DNA of 64,000 bases from Alnus glutinosa (taxonomy: Eukaryota; Streptophyta; Magnoliopsida; Fagales; Betulaceae): NCBI RefSeq assembly GCF_958979055.1, contig NC_084888.1, positions 31,914,304-31,978,303 on the forward strand, read 5' to 3'. The notes under the pieces were generated by a model. It was not told the origin of the DNA. It worked only from the letters and a program-made list of their open reading frames with translations, and ran no database searches. A program made the position numbers and the translations under genes. The stretch's first letter is position 1. The number at the start of each line of letters is the position of its first letter. Below are positions 23,871 through 36,125 of the stretch, one piece after another.

Positions 23871-23879
23871 AATTATTTC

Positions 23880-25665
23880 CCTCCCCATTCAGTGATTGAG
23901 TCCCTTGACAAGGGCAAGACGTGTGCATAAAGCAACGGAACTTGGCATATATATACCCCGACAATTTTGGGCCCCTTGGTGACCAATGAGTGCGAAAAAT
24001 CCACCAAATGTAAATCTGATTCATCTTTCATGTCAGTGGCAGAGTTTTTGAAAGTGTCTGTCTATTTCTTTCTCGTCTTTCTGAGTGACATGTTGGATCA
24101 TTCATTAATTTATAATGGTTTACGATAAAATTTAAGTTTGAAGGGCATTTTTGCATGAAAACTGGAGATTTTGGTTCTTGGCTTTAATTGTTTCAAATTG
24201 AGGGTTTCTTGTGTAACTAGATGTCTAATTAATTACTTGCATTAATGTTTAATTTAGATTTGATGCGATGAAATTGAGAATGAGATATGATTTCGTATTA
24301 ATTGTTGTATGAGTGTAGTGTTTCCGTAAGGAGAAGATTCTGATTTATCGATCTTCCTCTTAACAACCAGATTATCTTCCATGTAGATGTAATTGAGTAG
24401 GACCCATGATGAGATTTATTCCCAACATAAATAAATAATATTGAATACATAACATCAAGTATCAACAAATACTCATACATAATAACCATTAAGATTCTTA
24501 AAAATATTAAATATCGACAATAAAAATATTATGTAACAACCATGCAAAAATCATAAGTACACAAATACATTTTTTTTCCAACGCAAACAGAATATAGACA
24601 GATTACAGATAAACTCACTACATCAAACCCACATCAACGCTTATATTCAAATATGAAATAGCGAAATAAAAATTCACATCAAGATATCTCTCGTTCTCCT
24701 TAGGGTAAGGCGAGTTTGCGGGTTTTGAAAAACTCATTTTTGCAAGTCTGCGCGGTCCACACGACTTTACTATAACTAAGCCCGTGTTGGATAGAGGATC
24801 CGTTAATTCCGAGGCAAGGTGGGGCAGGACAGTTTTGTGGGTTCGGCTAGGTTATGCCCACTTCGATTTTTAGAGGCAAAAGCTACGACTGTAAAAATCA
24901 ATAGAAACAAATGAACATCGGTTTTTTTTTTAAAAAACGTTGCTTTTGGCAAAGCCATCGTGAAACATGATATCTTAATAATAATTATTATTATTATTAT
25001 AACAATTATAATTTTAAAAGCCTAAAAGGAATTTCTAGAGGACAAAAGCTTGGACCGTAAAGACTAAAGAAATAAATGAAAAAGGTTTTACAAAAAGAAA
25101 AAGAAAAAAGCATTGCTTTTGGCAAAGCCATTAATTTGATCAACTTTCTAAAAGTCGAAGTTGGGTTGATTAATGCCATGTCTAATGGTTTGTAGAAATC
25201 TTTTAAGCAGCAAATGTTAGCTGGTCAGCAATTGTAAATGGAAGTATCTCAAAAATATAAAAATAAAAAATAAGAAATGGGGAAAAAAATTCCATATGAT
25301 TTGATTGAGTACTGGTCGATCTTGTTACATTAAGTTAATATAAAATTACAAGCATTTTGTTATCTGACCAGAGCCAGTGTGGCTGGTGAGCGGAAGCTCG
25401 CCCATACCCCGACAAGAGGAGAGAAAAATGAAAAGTAAAAGAGAGAGAAAAAGGAAAAATAGGGAAAGAGAAACAAAATAAAAAATAAAAAATAAAAAAG
25501 AAAAAGAAAGGGGTGGAACCTGGCAATTTTGGGCAATTGGGCCCCCTTGTGTACGTCAATTTTGCGAAGAGTCCATTTCTTTAGCCCACGTACGGAATTT
25601 CCCTCGTACCATTTTCTTTTGTTTCTTGAGAGACATCAAGAAGTAGCAACGAAAACAAACCAACC
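23880..25665 (+). promoter_or_regulatory. Upstream region of receptor kinase 2
   Basis: No gene. Bases 24700-24960 duplicate 17095-17310 (GTGTTGGATAGAGGAT-CGTTAATT, GGCAAGGTGGGGCA). Bases 24946-25150 are one tandem-array unit. Bases 25186-25665 match the upstream region of kinase 1, including the 5' leader. The order array unit, conserved block, gene is therefore the likely ancestral kinase promoter layout. Confidence 0.6.
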
Positions 25666-28600
25666 ATGGGGCTTCCCTCCTTAAGTCCCGCACTCTCTTG
25701 CTCAGCTCTTTGCATCCTAACAATCGTTTCGGTCTTTTGCTTTGGTTCCACCACCTATGGCTATGGCATTGGCGGGAATGAGACAGACCGACTAGCCTTG
25801 CTTGAATTCAAGGCCAAAATAGTCAATGACCCTTTCATGGTTTTGAGCTCATGGAATGACACCACCCACTTCTGCCTGTGGCATGGTGTTACATGTGGTC
25901 GACGCCACCAGAGGGTCACGAAGTTGCGCTTGCCATCTCAGAAACTCGTGGGATCTATATCCCCTTTCATTGGAAATTTGAGTTTTCTAAGGCATCTATT
26001 TCTCCCAAACAATAGCTTCACTCATCAAATCCCTCCAGAAATCGGCCGTTTGCATAGATTACTGGGGCTACATTTGGCCAAAAATTCAGTAGGTGGCAGA
26101 ATTCCTACAAATTTATCGGGGTGCTCTAACCTCAAGCGTTTCAGACTTGATTTTAATCAGCTGACTGGGGAAATTCCTATCGAGGTTGGCTCCTTGTCAA
26201 AGCTCAAAACGTTTGCTGTCGACCACAACCTACTAACAGGAAGTATCCCTCCATCTCTTGGCAACTTATCGTCACTTGAACAACTTTATTTACCCCTAAA
26301 TAATATAGGTGGGAGTATTCCTAGTGTTCTAGGGCAACTTACGAATCTTACAGCTATTGCTTTTTCTTTGAATCAGTTTTCTGGCACCATCCCTCCATCA
26401 ATCTTCAATATCTCTTCTATTACAATTCTTGATGTGGGATATAATCAAATCCAAGGGAGTCTTCCGTGCGACTTGGGGATAACTCTTCCGAATCTCCAAA
26501 TCTTCTACGTGGCCCGTAACAAATTTACTGCAGGCTCCATTCCTCATTCAATATCCAACGCCTCAAATCTGGAACGACTTGATTTTGGAGGGAACAAATT
26601 TACCGGAAACATGCCTTCTTTCGAAAAGTTGCGTTGGCTACAATTTTTGAGCACTAGCCACAACCACCTAGGAAGTGGGGGAGCTGATGACTTGAATTTT
26701 CTCTGCTCTTTGACCAACGCCACTAGCTTAGAGCAATTGGCTATAGACGGCAACAATTTTGGTGGACTCTTGCCTGAATGCATCAGTAACTTGTCATCTA
26801 CTCTTAGAATGTTGGCAGTAAATGAAAATAATATAGTTGGAACGATTCCGAGTGGGATTGTAAATCTCGTCAACTTAGAGACACTCCACATGTGGAATAA
26901 CAGACTTTCAGGTAAAATTCCCGCTGATATTGGAAAGCTTCAGAGACTACAATCAATGGTTCTTCACATAAACAACCTCTCTGGCAACATCCCGCACTCT
27001 CTTGGAAATCTGAGTATTTTACTCGAACTATCTTTAGAGCATAATAATCTTCACGGAAGCATACCTTCAAGTCTAGGAAACTGCCAATCTTTGCTCTTAT
27101 TAAGTCTTTCTAAAAACAATCTCAGTGGTACCATACCTCCTCAGGTCTTTGATCTCTCATCCTTCTCAATCGGTCTCTATTTGTCCCGTAACCGTTTCAC
27201 CGGTCCCCTTCCCATGGAAGTTGAAAATCTAAAAAATCTAGGTGAATTTGATATTTCAGAAAACATGTTAACCGGTAAAATTCCAGGGAGTCTTGGAAGT
27301 TGTGTTAGGCTGGAGTCTTTACACATGCAAGGAAACTTCTTTGAAGGGACCATTCCATCAAGTTTTGGTTCTTTGAGAGGACTACGGGAATTAGATCTTT
27401 CTCGAAACAATTTGTCAGGAAAAATTCCAAATTTTTTTGTGGGTTTCAACTCATTGCAACTTTTGAATCTATCTTACAACAATTTTGAGGGTATTGTGCC
27501 TCCAGACGGCATTTTCAAGAACTCAAGTGCAACTTCAGTTGTGGGAAACAGTCAATTATGTGGGGGACTACCTGAGATGCAGTTGTCTAAATGCAACTTC
27601 AAAGAGTCTAAGAAGACAAAATTGAACTTTACCATGAAATTAATTATCTCCATAGTTTGTGGGCTTCTAGGAGTAATTTTTGTGTTGTTTTTTTTATTTG
27701 TCTTTTGGTTAAGAAGGAAAAGAAAAGAACCCACTTCAAGTTCTTCAGGAAATTTGCTTTTAAATTTGTCGTACCAAAGTCTCCTAAAAGCCACCAATGG
27801 GTTCTCCTCCACAAACTTGCTTGGTGTGGGTAGCTTTGGATCTGTGTATAAAGGAATCACTAACGAGGGTCGAATGACGATTGCTGTCAAGGTGCTCAAC
27901 CTTATGCGACGTGGAGCTGCCAAAAGCTTTCTTGCTGAGTGTGAGACCCTAAGAAACATCAGGCATCGGAATCTTGTAAAGATACTCACAGTTTGTTCAG
28001 GTGTTGATTATCAGGGTAATGATTTCAAGGCTTTAGTTTTTGAATTTATGGTTAATGGTAGCCTTGCAGATTGGTTGCATCCGACTGCTATAGAGGATGA
28101 GGCGCACCAAGTGCAGAGGAATCTAAATCTTTATCAAAGATTGAATATCGCCATTGATGTTGCAAGTGCATTGGAATATCTCCATTATCATTGCCAAACA
28201 CCAATCCTGCACTGCGACCTCAAGCCGAGCAATGTTCTTCTGGACGATGAAATGATTGGACATGTCGGAGACTTTGGATTAGCAAGATTCGCTCCCGAAG
28301 CTAACCATAACTCTTCAGCCAATCAGTTGAGCTCTATTGGCGTAAGAGGAACTATTGGTTATGCGGCTCCGGGTGAATACTCTTTATCATTTCTCAGTTA
28401 TAATCTTTTTTTCTTCTAAGAACATGTCTAAACTTGAACATTTCTCATAATAAAAAATTTAGCATTTTAGTATTTTATTTTCTGGCTTCATCACATAGAG
28501 AGTATCGATCATAGCATAATTCCTTTCTTAGCATTAGTTATAGTCATATTACAATTTATCATATATATGTTGACTTGCAGAGTATGGTACGGGAAATGAG

Positions 28601-29077
28601 GTGTCCTCCTATGGTGATATATATAGCTTTGGGATCCTCCTATTAGAAATGTTTACTGGAAAAAGACCCACAGATAACATGTTCCAAGGCACTCTAAATT
28701 TACATTCGTTCGTCCAAGAAGCTTTGTCTGAACGAGTGGTCGAGATTGTGGATCCAATTCTTTTTAAGGGAATAGAAGAAGAGACAGCCATGAACAGTAC
28801 TGATAATAACAACAACACCAAAAGAGAAGAAGAGATAGCCATGAACAGTACTGATAATAACAACAACACCAAAAGAGAAGAAGAGATAGCCATGAACAGT
28901 ACTGATAATAATAGCAGCACTAGAAGAAGCAGAATTCGAGAGTGTTTGATTTTGATTTTTGGGATTGGAGTTGCTTGTTCTGTTGAACAACCAGGAGAAC
29001 GGATGAGCATGAAAGATGTTGTAATTGAGCTTCATTTGGTCAGAAAGAAACTTCTTAAAACTACAAGTGGACCCTAA
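25666..29077 (+). CDS. LRR receptor-like serine/threonine kinase, subfamily XII type (kinase 2)
   Basis: Exons 25666-28372 and 28581-29077 (208-bp GT...AG intron at the identical codon position as kinase 1) give 1067 residues. The first exon has exactly the same length as that of kinase 1 and aligns without gaps, so positions carry over: signal peptide, LRR cap, ~20 LRRs, membrane helix (~659-681), P-loop [11 protein letters not shown], Lys742, HCDLKPSN at 849 and DFG at 869. It too is non-RD (Cys before Asp). LRR differences cluster at exposed positions such as the segment after [13 protein letters not shown], consistent with changed ligand contacts. Exon 2 carries an extra 51-bp repeat. Regulation is not visible beyond the shared upstream region. 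An immune-receptor role is inferred from the family. Confidence 0.92.
28783..28925 (+). repeat. In-frame 51-bp minisatellite in kinase 2 exon 2
   Basis: The peptide unit [17 protein letters not shown] (17 residues) is present three times, the last degenerate, between the αF-αG region and the end of the kinase domain. Kinase 1 has two units at 9450-9535. The difference of 17 residues plus one extra Glu explains the 18-residue length difference between the proteins. The unit is Asn- and Glu-rich and should form a flexible surface loop. Confidence 0.9.
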
Positions 29078-29233
29078 CATTAACGTACAGGTAATATTGG
29101 TAGATTGTTTATTTCAATTTTAATGATGATTATAAGCTCACTGAATTTTGCCGTCTATTTCTTATTTCAATTTTTATGCCAAGGAATGAGAGAATCTTGC
29201 TCTCATTAGGTTGAAACATAATTTTTTTTTTAA

Positions 29234-29268
<35 letters not shown>

Positions 29269-30767
29269 CTACTTATAATACACCACATAAACCGGTGTAA
29301 TAAATAGGTGTGAAGAAGAGCATTACTCTTTAAAAGTTTGATTGTATGTTTGATCAAAGACCGTAGAGGAATTCTTGAAATTTTGTATATGTGCACGATT
29401 TAAGTAAATTTGGTTAACCAGAATTTTTTTTTTTTTTTTTTCCCAAACTACCTCAATATGATTCACAAAGAAATTATGGTTGCTGAAATTTTTTGAGTTA
29501 TCTTAATACTATATGTCTTATTATAATTTCATGTGTTTGTCAAACAAATAGCGCAAGTCGAGCTATATTTTGTAATGAGATGCATATATGTTTTAATTAT
29601 TTTGAGGTTAATTTAAATTAATGATGTTGGGAATGATGATGAAGTTTATTACTCATAATAGACTTTTACTTGTATGCATATATAAAAGTGTTTTTAAAAT
29701 GGTATTGTATTATGGAAAAAGCTAACTTATTACCATGTTATGCACACTTGAAAATTAAGCATACTTTAGTTATTTGATATATTTGTTGTTCAAAGTATAT
29801 TATATTGTTATACATCATGTTAAAATTCATGATAAGATTAAATCTTATTAATCTTTTTTCAGATGATACAATGGTTCAAAACCCTTGTAATTTGAGAATA
29901 TGGGAGTTCTTATATATGGTTCAAGCTCACAAGGACTTGGTAAGACGTCTTATTTGTGTTTGATGTATTGAAATTTGGTTGATATTGATGTTTAAACTTT
30001 ATTATGTTTGAAAACTTTTTATGTGCTTTTAAATATTTGGAGTTGGATTGTAATCGTTTAATTGTGAATTGTTTTATCTCATGGATTGAGTATTGTTAGT
30101 TTGATGCAATGCGATTGTTATGTGGATATTGAGGACTTTAATTTAGGGGATGGAATTTGTGGCTATTAGTTTGCAAGCTTTTACTTCTAAAAAATAATAG
30201 TCAATCAATTACATAAATAAAAAATATATAATCAAAAATATTGTTAGCATAAATTTTTTTTAAAATTCATGAATATACTACAAATGGACAATATTAAAAT
30301 TATTCAAAGAATCTACTAGATTAGTCTTTACAGTATATGGTTATTCTACAAGGCTAGTCTATATACTGATTATTCAAATAAAATAAAATAAAAATTATAT
30401 TCTTCTAGACTACTAGCCTATTACTCAACCATTCTAGACTCTCTGATTAGTCAATCTATCAATTTCACATATGACAAAGTGAAAGACTTAGGAACAGTTA
30501 ATCTAGTTTATACAGTACACGGACAAAGTGAAAGACTAGTTAGTCTAGTTTACACAGTACACACCACACAAAGGCCAAAGCTGAAATATCCATTACTTTT
30601 TACTCCATGACAATAATGAGTCTGATGACACGAATCTCGATTAGATTTAGACCATTACTTTTACTTTTCTTTTCTTTTCTTTTTCTTTTTCTTTTTTTTT
30701 TTTGTATTTTGAGAATTTGAGAAAGACCATTATTTTAACTCCATCATACGGACTATAAATCATTAAA
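29078..30767 (+). repeat. 3' flank of kinase 2 with hAT-free sites
   Basis: Duplicate of the kinase 1 flank. It holds the uninterrupted equivalents of the hAT sites at 10634 (GATGCAATGCGATTG near 30103) and 12701 (GACTTAGGAACAG near 30486). No gene is seen. Homopolymer expansions occur at 29222-29267 and 29425. Confidence 0.85.
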
Positions 30768-32089
30768 ACTGTTTGGGAACAGAATAAAATAATTATTCAA
30801 TCCGGGTTTTTTCTAAAACCCACCCACCCGCCCAAAAACCCGGATTTTGACCCGAATTTTGAGATTTCTGGTGGGACCCAGCGCAGAAAAAGTTGACTAA
30901 AACAATATTAATATTAATAATTTAAATCAATATAAAATAAAAGAAATTAATATTAATAATTTAAAAAAAAAAAAAAAAGAAATTAAAAAAAAAAGACAGA
31001 GGGGTGGCTGCCACCTTGGGGGAGGCCGCGCGGCCTCCCCCGAGTACTGGGGGTGGCCGCGCGGCCACCCCTGACCCTTGGGGAAGGCGGCACGGCCTCC
31101 CCCGAGTACTGGGGGTGGCCGCGCGGCCACCCCTGACCCTTGGGGAAGGCCGCGCGGCCTCCCCTGAGTACTGGGGGTGGCCGCGCGGCCACCCCTGACC
31201 CTTGGGGGAGGCCGCGCGGCCTCCCCCGAGTACTGGGGGTGGCCGCGCGGCCACCCCTGACCCTTGGGGAAGGCCGCGCGGCCTCCCCCGAGTACTGGGG
31301 GTGGCCGAGCGGCCACCCCTGACCCTTGGGGAAGGCCGCGCGGCCTCCCCCGAGTACTGGGGGTGGCCGCGCGGCCACCCCTGACCCTTGGGGGAGGCCG
31401 CGCGGCCTCCCCCGAGTACTGGGGGTGGCCGCACGGCCACCCCCGACCCTTGGGGGTGGCCGCGCGGCCACCCCCAACCTCCTCTGGGGGTGGCGCGCGG
31501 ACACCCCCATTGCCTGGGGGTGGCCGGGCCACCCCCAAAGGGGTGGCTGCCGGTTACTCGGGGGTGGCCGCGCGGCCACCCCTGACCCTTGGGGGAGGCC
31601 GCGCGGCCTCCCCCGAGTACTGGGGGTGGCCGCACGGCCACCCCCGACCCTTGGGGGTGGCCGCGCGGCCACCCCCAACCTCCTCTGGGGGTGGCGCGCG
31701 GACACCCCCATTGCCTGGGGGGTGGCCGGGCCACCCCCAAAGGGGTGGCTGCCAACCGGCAGCCACCCTTGGTTCATTTTTTTTTTTTTTTTTTTTTAAT
31801 TTTTAATTTTGATTTCAATTATTTTTTTTAAAAAAAATTTATTTATTTATTTTTAATTAAATAATCAATATATAATAAATTATTATTATTTAAATTATTA
31901 TTTCACACAACTTTTCAAAATACCAATTATTATACACAACTTTTTAAACTATCAATCATTTATTACCATTAAAATATAATATTTTTCAATCTCAAAATTC
32001 AACACCCAAACACAATTTCTTACCTCGATATTTGTAAATAAAATTAGAATTCAATTCTAATCCTCAAAATTCAATACCCAAACGCACCA
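30768..32089. mobile_element. GC-rich palindromic non-autonomous element, copy 2 (1322 bp)
   Basis: It interrupts the duplicated flank: the uninterrupted site at ~13770 reads CATTAAAAGATGG, while here CATTAAA and TAAAAGATG flank the insert, giving a TAAA (or TAA) duplication. Ends ACTGTTTGGG and CCCAAACGCACCA form weak inverted repeats. A 3-4 bp T/A-only duplication and GTTTGG ends suggest a PIF/Harbinger-like element, which is an inference. The core is the tandem array at 31017-31760. AT-rich arms (30880-30990, 31780-32050) flank it. No transposase is present. Confidence 0.75.
31017..31760. repeat. 62-bp GC-rich tandem repeat of palindromes
   Basis: About seven near-identical 62-bp units, each combining two palindromes: GGTGGCCGCGCGGCCACC and GGAGGCCGCGCGGCCTCC, linked by CCTGACCCTTGGGG and CGAGTACTGGG. 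From ~31405 a ~140-bp segment ending AAAGGGGTGGCTGCC is also duplicated (31410-31550 and 31620-31757). All frames on both strands are nearly stop-free, so long overlapping open frames appear in every direction; they are compositional. Confidence 0.95.
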
Positions 32090-33005
32090 TAAAAGATGAA
32101 AGATAGCAGCAGAAAGCAAACCATATTCATCAATAAAGAAGAAGATAGCAGACAACCACGACTTTACGAACACAAGACAGACAGACTCACCAGGGTTTGC
32201 AAACGTCACCACCATCAGCAATTCATTAGACAAAGAAATATAGCAAAAGAGGCCAAAGAGCCAACTTCTTGAGACCAACGGCAGCAGCAACGGTTTCCCA
32301 AAAAAAGATAGGGAAAATGGTTGTTTCATTGTTTGCTTTAGATTAGTAGTGCTTTAGATCAGTGTAGCCGCCGTACAAAGAGAAAAATACTATGCATTTA
32401 TACGGCTGTACTCTTGGGCTATTGCTAGGTGAAAAAGTGTTGTTGGGTAACTTGTATTGAACTTGTGAATTGTGAGAGATTAGCCCAAATTTGAGGTAAC
32501 TTAATTTTTTTTGAAGGACTAGGCTGGTTGATTAAACTTAAATTTCTAGGGACAAGAGTAAGCATGGACTTAAATACTCATATATTTTTGTTTTTTTTTA
32601 AAAAAAAAGATGTAGGGGCGGGCATCCCTGCCCGCTCCCCCCCCTAAATCCGCCCTTGCCTACATGGTCAACTGCAAGAACATGGAGAAGTACATACATA
32701 CTATCATAGGGCTTATAATATGCCAGGCTTTTCTTTTAAAATTAAACACAGGGAAAGCTAAAACTTTCAACTACATTGTTGTGGGATCCCTTCTTATGGC
32801 CTCGTCCAGTTCAATCTTTGTATTGAGCTTTTGAGTCTTAAAGCTCGACTGAAAGGATGAACTGAGAAGCAGGGCAAATAATAACAAAGTTTCAATTATA
32901 TATATCACAATATACACAAGCTGAACGTACATCTCAAGCAACTAAAGAAAGGGCTCCCACAACTAGAGCAGCTCTTAGTTGATTCAGTTTCAAGCTTCTC
33001 CCATA

Positions 33006-33652
33006 TCATGAAGCAGGAGGGCGGGGTAGCCGCTTGGCAATTTCCTGCCAAAACAAGGAACAATGCTCAGTCTTCCAAATTTCATAACTATGGACTCCAT
33101 AGACAAGCCTATGCATATTATAGCCTTGATAGTTTCCCAAAATAGTATGTCATCAACATAATGTGTCATATAAAGCAAGTGCTCCATGGCCTTACAAGGT
33201 AACAAATACAAAATTTTGTAAATAGACAGCATCCTGTTCACACCACCAATAACAAGAAGAGAGCACTTCTAAAATTTCCCGTCAAACTCAACCGTTCTGA
33301 GTTGTATGTAGTGTAACTTGTTAACATGCAGCCGGTAATAGAAACAGATATTTATAAAATGTCTACGTCAAAAATACCTCAAACAGCTGATTTATATTAT
33401 CTGCCGTCTTTGCAGATGTCTCAATAAAAAACATTCCATTCTTCTCCGCAGAGTCAATGCCATCCTGCAAGACGAAGAAAGATATATTATATAATAGAAA
33501 AATGAATGTTAGTTAGTTTGTGGGCATATAGAATGCGTCAAATTGAGAAATATTGCACTCACCTGAACTGGTACTTCCCGCTTCTCTTGAAGATCAGCTT
33601 TGTTACCAACTAAGGCCATGACTATATCAGGACTTCCATGTTTTTGCAGTTC
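33006..33652 (-). pseudogene. RABF1/ARA6-type Rab GTPase, C-terminal exons, copy 2
   Basis: Exons 33563-33652 ([20 protein letters not shown]), 33378-33464 ([20 protein letters not shown]; Tyr to Ser against copy 1) and 33006-33044 (EIAKRLPRPPAS, stop) are all in frame, with GT donors and AG acceptors. As in copy 1, no exon with the P-loop or DTAGQ lies upstream, so it cannot bind GTP normally. It sits in the same position relative to kinase 2 as copy 1 does to kinase 1, so it was duplicated with the kinase block. Confidence 0.85.
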
Positions 33653-33966
33653 CTATAAAATTCTATATTCATCAATTGTTTGGAAAAGAAAATTTGCTCT
33701 GCAAGCGTGGGAATTAATAACTAGCTTAATCAAGGCACGCAGTTTACATAACTATACACTTTTCTAGTTAAAGATGCCATGCAGTCTACATAACTACACC
33801 TTTCAGGGAAAAGATGCCATCCATAAGCTGTTAGCACTTGGAGTACAATGACAGTACAACAACCCAGTTATCTCGGAGCAAGTTATTTGCTGAATATTTC
33901 AAGCAAATAAAGAAATCCCACAACTAGAGCAGCTCTTAATTGATTCAGTTTCAAGCTTCTCTCATA

Positions 33967-34636
33967 TCATGAAGCGGGAGGGCGGGTAGCCGCTTGGCAA
34001 TTTCCTGCCAAAAGAAGGAACAATGCTCAGTCTTCCAAATGCAAAAGAATTTCAAAACTATGGACTCCATAGACAAGCCTATGCCCAGGCCCCACTAATA
34101 TTATAGACTTGATAGTATCCCAAAATAGTATGTCATCAACATAATGTGTCATATAAAGCAAGTGCTCCATGGCCCTACAAGGTAACAAATACAAAATTTT
34201 GTATATAGAGAGCATCCTGTTCACACCACCAATAACAAGAACATAGAACTTCTAGAATTTACCGTCAATCTCAACCGTTCTGAGTTGTATGTAGTGTATG
34301 TTGTTAACATGCAGCTGGTAACAAAAACAGAAATTTATAAAATGTCTATGTCAAAAATACCTCAAACGTACAGCTAATTTATATTATCTGATGTCTTTGC
34401 AGATGTCTCAATAAAAAACATTCCATTCTTCTCCGCATAGTCAATGCCATCCTGCAAGACGAAGAATGGATTTATTATATAATAGAAGAATGAATGTTAG
34501 TTTGTGGGCATATAGAATGCGTCAAATTGAGAAATATTGCACTCACTTGAACTGGTACTTCCAGCTTCTCCTGAAGATCAGCTTTGTTACCAACTAAGGC
34601 CATGACTATATCAGGACTTCCATGTTTTCGCAGTTC
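33967..34636 (-). pseudogene. RABF1-type fragment, copy 3 (damaged)
   Basis: A further tandem copy directly to the right of copy 2. Exon 34547-34636 is open ([20 protein letters not shown], with Arg to Leu in the EKREV segment). Exon 34361-34451 has a 4-bp insertion and a CAG-to-TAG stop near its end. The last exon, 33967-34004, lost one C in the CCCCGCCC run and reads out of frame. The flanking sequences also match those of copy 2, so this is a block duplication, not a processed copy. Confidence 0.85.
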
Positions 34637-34639
34637 CTA

Positions 34640-35659
34640 TAAAATTTCATATTCATCAATTGTTTGGAAAAGTAAATTTGCACTGCGAGTATGGGAATTA
34701 ATAACGTTAACCAACTTAATCAAGGCATGCAGTTTACATAACTATACACCTTTCTTGGTAAAGATGTCATGCAGTCTACATAATTGCATCTTTTAGGATA
34801 AGATGCATTTATAAGAGTACAAGCAGTAGTCTTCCAATCATTTTTCCTATAATTAGAAAACAATACTACTTTTTACTTCCTTATAAAAAAAACACTTCAC
34901 AATAGATTCTTTTATATTTCTCTATATCAAATTAATAATCTTTCTTACTCTAATTATATTCTTTTTCTCTTTTCTACTTTTTTTTCTTTCCTACTTTATT
35001 ACTCTATCAATTAAATAATTTTTTTTGATTAAAATATTGGATTGGAAATGAATAGTAGACATATATATATAGAGAATTACTGTTCATTCTCAACCCCTTC
35101 GTCTAAATATAAGGCATCTACTATGAAAAGTTTTTTAATATTTTTCATAAAATTTTCCTTAAACATAAGAAAGTCAACTAATATAAGATAATTGCTGTTA
35201 TTCATCCAAAAACAAAATAAAGATTTTATTCATCCAAAAACAAACCAGCCCAATTACGCATCAGTCCGATTCCCAACGTAAACTATTGCCAACCAAGAGT
35301 ACCAAGCCATCAAGTAGGAGTTTTCCCCCACTAAGAAATTCCTTATTTTTATCAAAAAGTTCGCTGCTACGTGCCAGTTTCAATGACGTATTCCATTCAC
35401 ACAATAATTGGTGCCAAACATGGTACATGTAATTTAGTGACCAACCAACATACATCACCATTTAATTAAAACACCTCCATAAACAAAACTTTATTGTTAC
35501 TGTTACATTAATTTAATCTCACAAAAAGTCACCAGGTATGATTAACTCAACTAGCAATAAAGAATATTAGATTAATGGAGCGAGGTGATTGCCAATAAAG
35601 AATATTAGATTGGAAACCAAGTGTTTTACAATCTAACGTCTTAATGTTTCAAGTTTCAG

Positions 35660-35690
<31 letters not shown>
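34640..35690. other. AT-rich flank of RABF1 copy 3, no gene
   Basis: Bases 35180-35650 match ~61545-62345 near RABF1 copy 4 (shared CAGCCCAATTACGCATCAGTCC, CCATTCACACAATAATTGGTG). This is the TRIM-free version of that sequence. Bases 34800-35180 are simple AT-rich sequence. Poly-A runs at 35660-35692. Confidence 0.65.
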
Positions 35691-35694
<4 letters not shown>

Positions 35695-36125
35695 GTCAAC
35701 ACATCAAGTATTTTGAGCCATTTTTTTTTAGAGCCGTTTTAAGGCCTTAAAACTGCTCTAAATGTTTTGAGCCATTTTTTTTTTAACCGTTATGAGAAGG
35801 GGCAACACATCAAGTATTAAAAACCTGAAATAAGCTGTTTTTTACCTAAAACGACTTTAATTTGAGCTGTTTTTATTAAAACGACTCAAACTTGTTTAAG
35901 CCGCTTTTTAAAACAGCTCAAAATGGTTGGAGTCGTTTTGGTAAAAAGGGCTCAAACTGGTTTGAGCCGTTTTGTAACAAAACGACCTTAAATAATTGGA
36001 GCCGTTTTAAAGACCCTAAAACGGCTCTAATTTTTTTTTTTTTTTTTTTCAATAAAAAAAAAACCATTAGTTTTTTAAAAGCCGTTTTAGGGTCCCTAAA
36101 ACGACTCTAATTAAAAAATTTTATA
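35695..36125. mobile_element. Truncated relative of CACTA element C
   Basis: Repeated GAGCCGTTTT / AAAACGGCTC words and the order GTTTGAGCCGTTTTG, then ATTGGAGCCGTTTTAAAGA match the subterminal region of element C near 42990-43095. No CACTA terminus is seen at either side, so it is a fragment. No coding sequence. Confidence 0.6.

Noticed and set aside
30927-31831. Long overlapping open frames (up to ~264 codons) on both strands, rich in Arg, Pro and Gly
   Set aside because: They lie in a GC-rich 62-bp tandem repeat that has no stop codons in almost any frame. All frames are open together, which is a composition effect. The same holds for 22762-23701.
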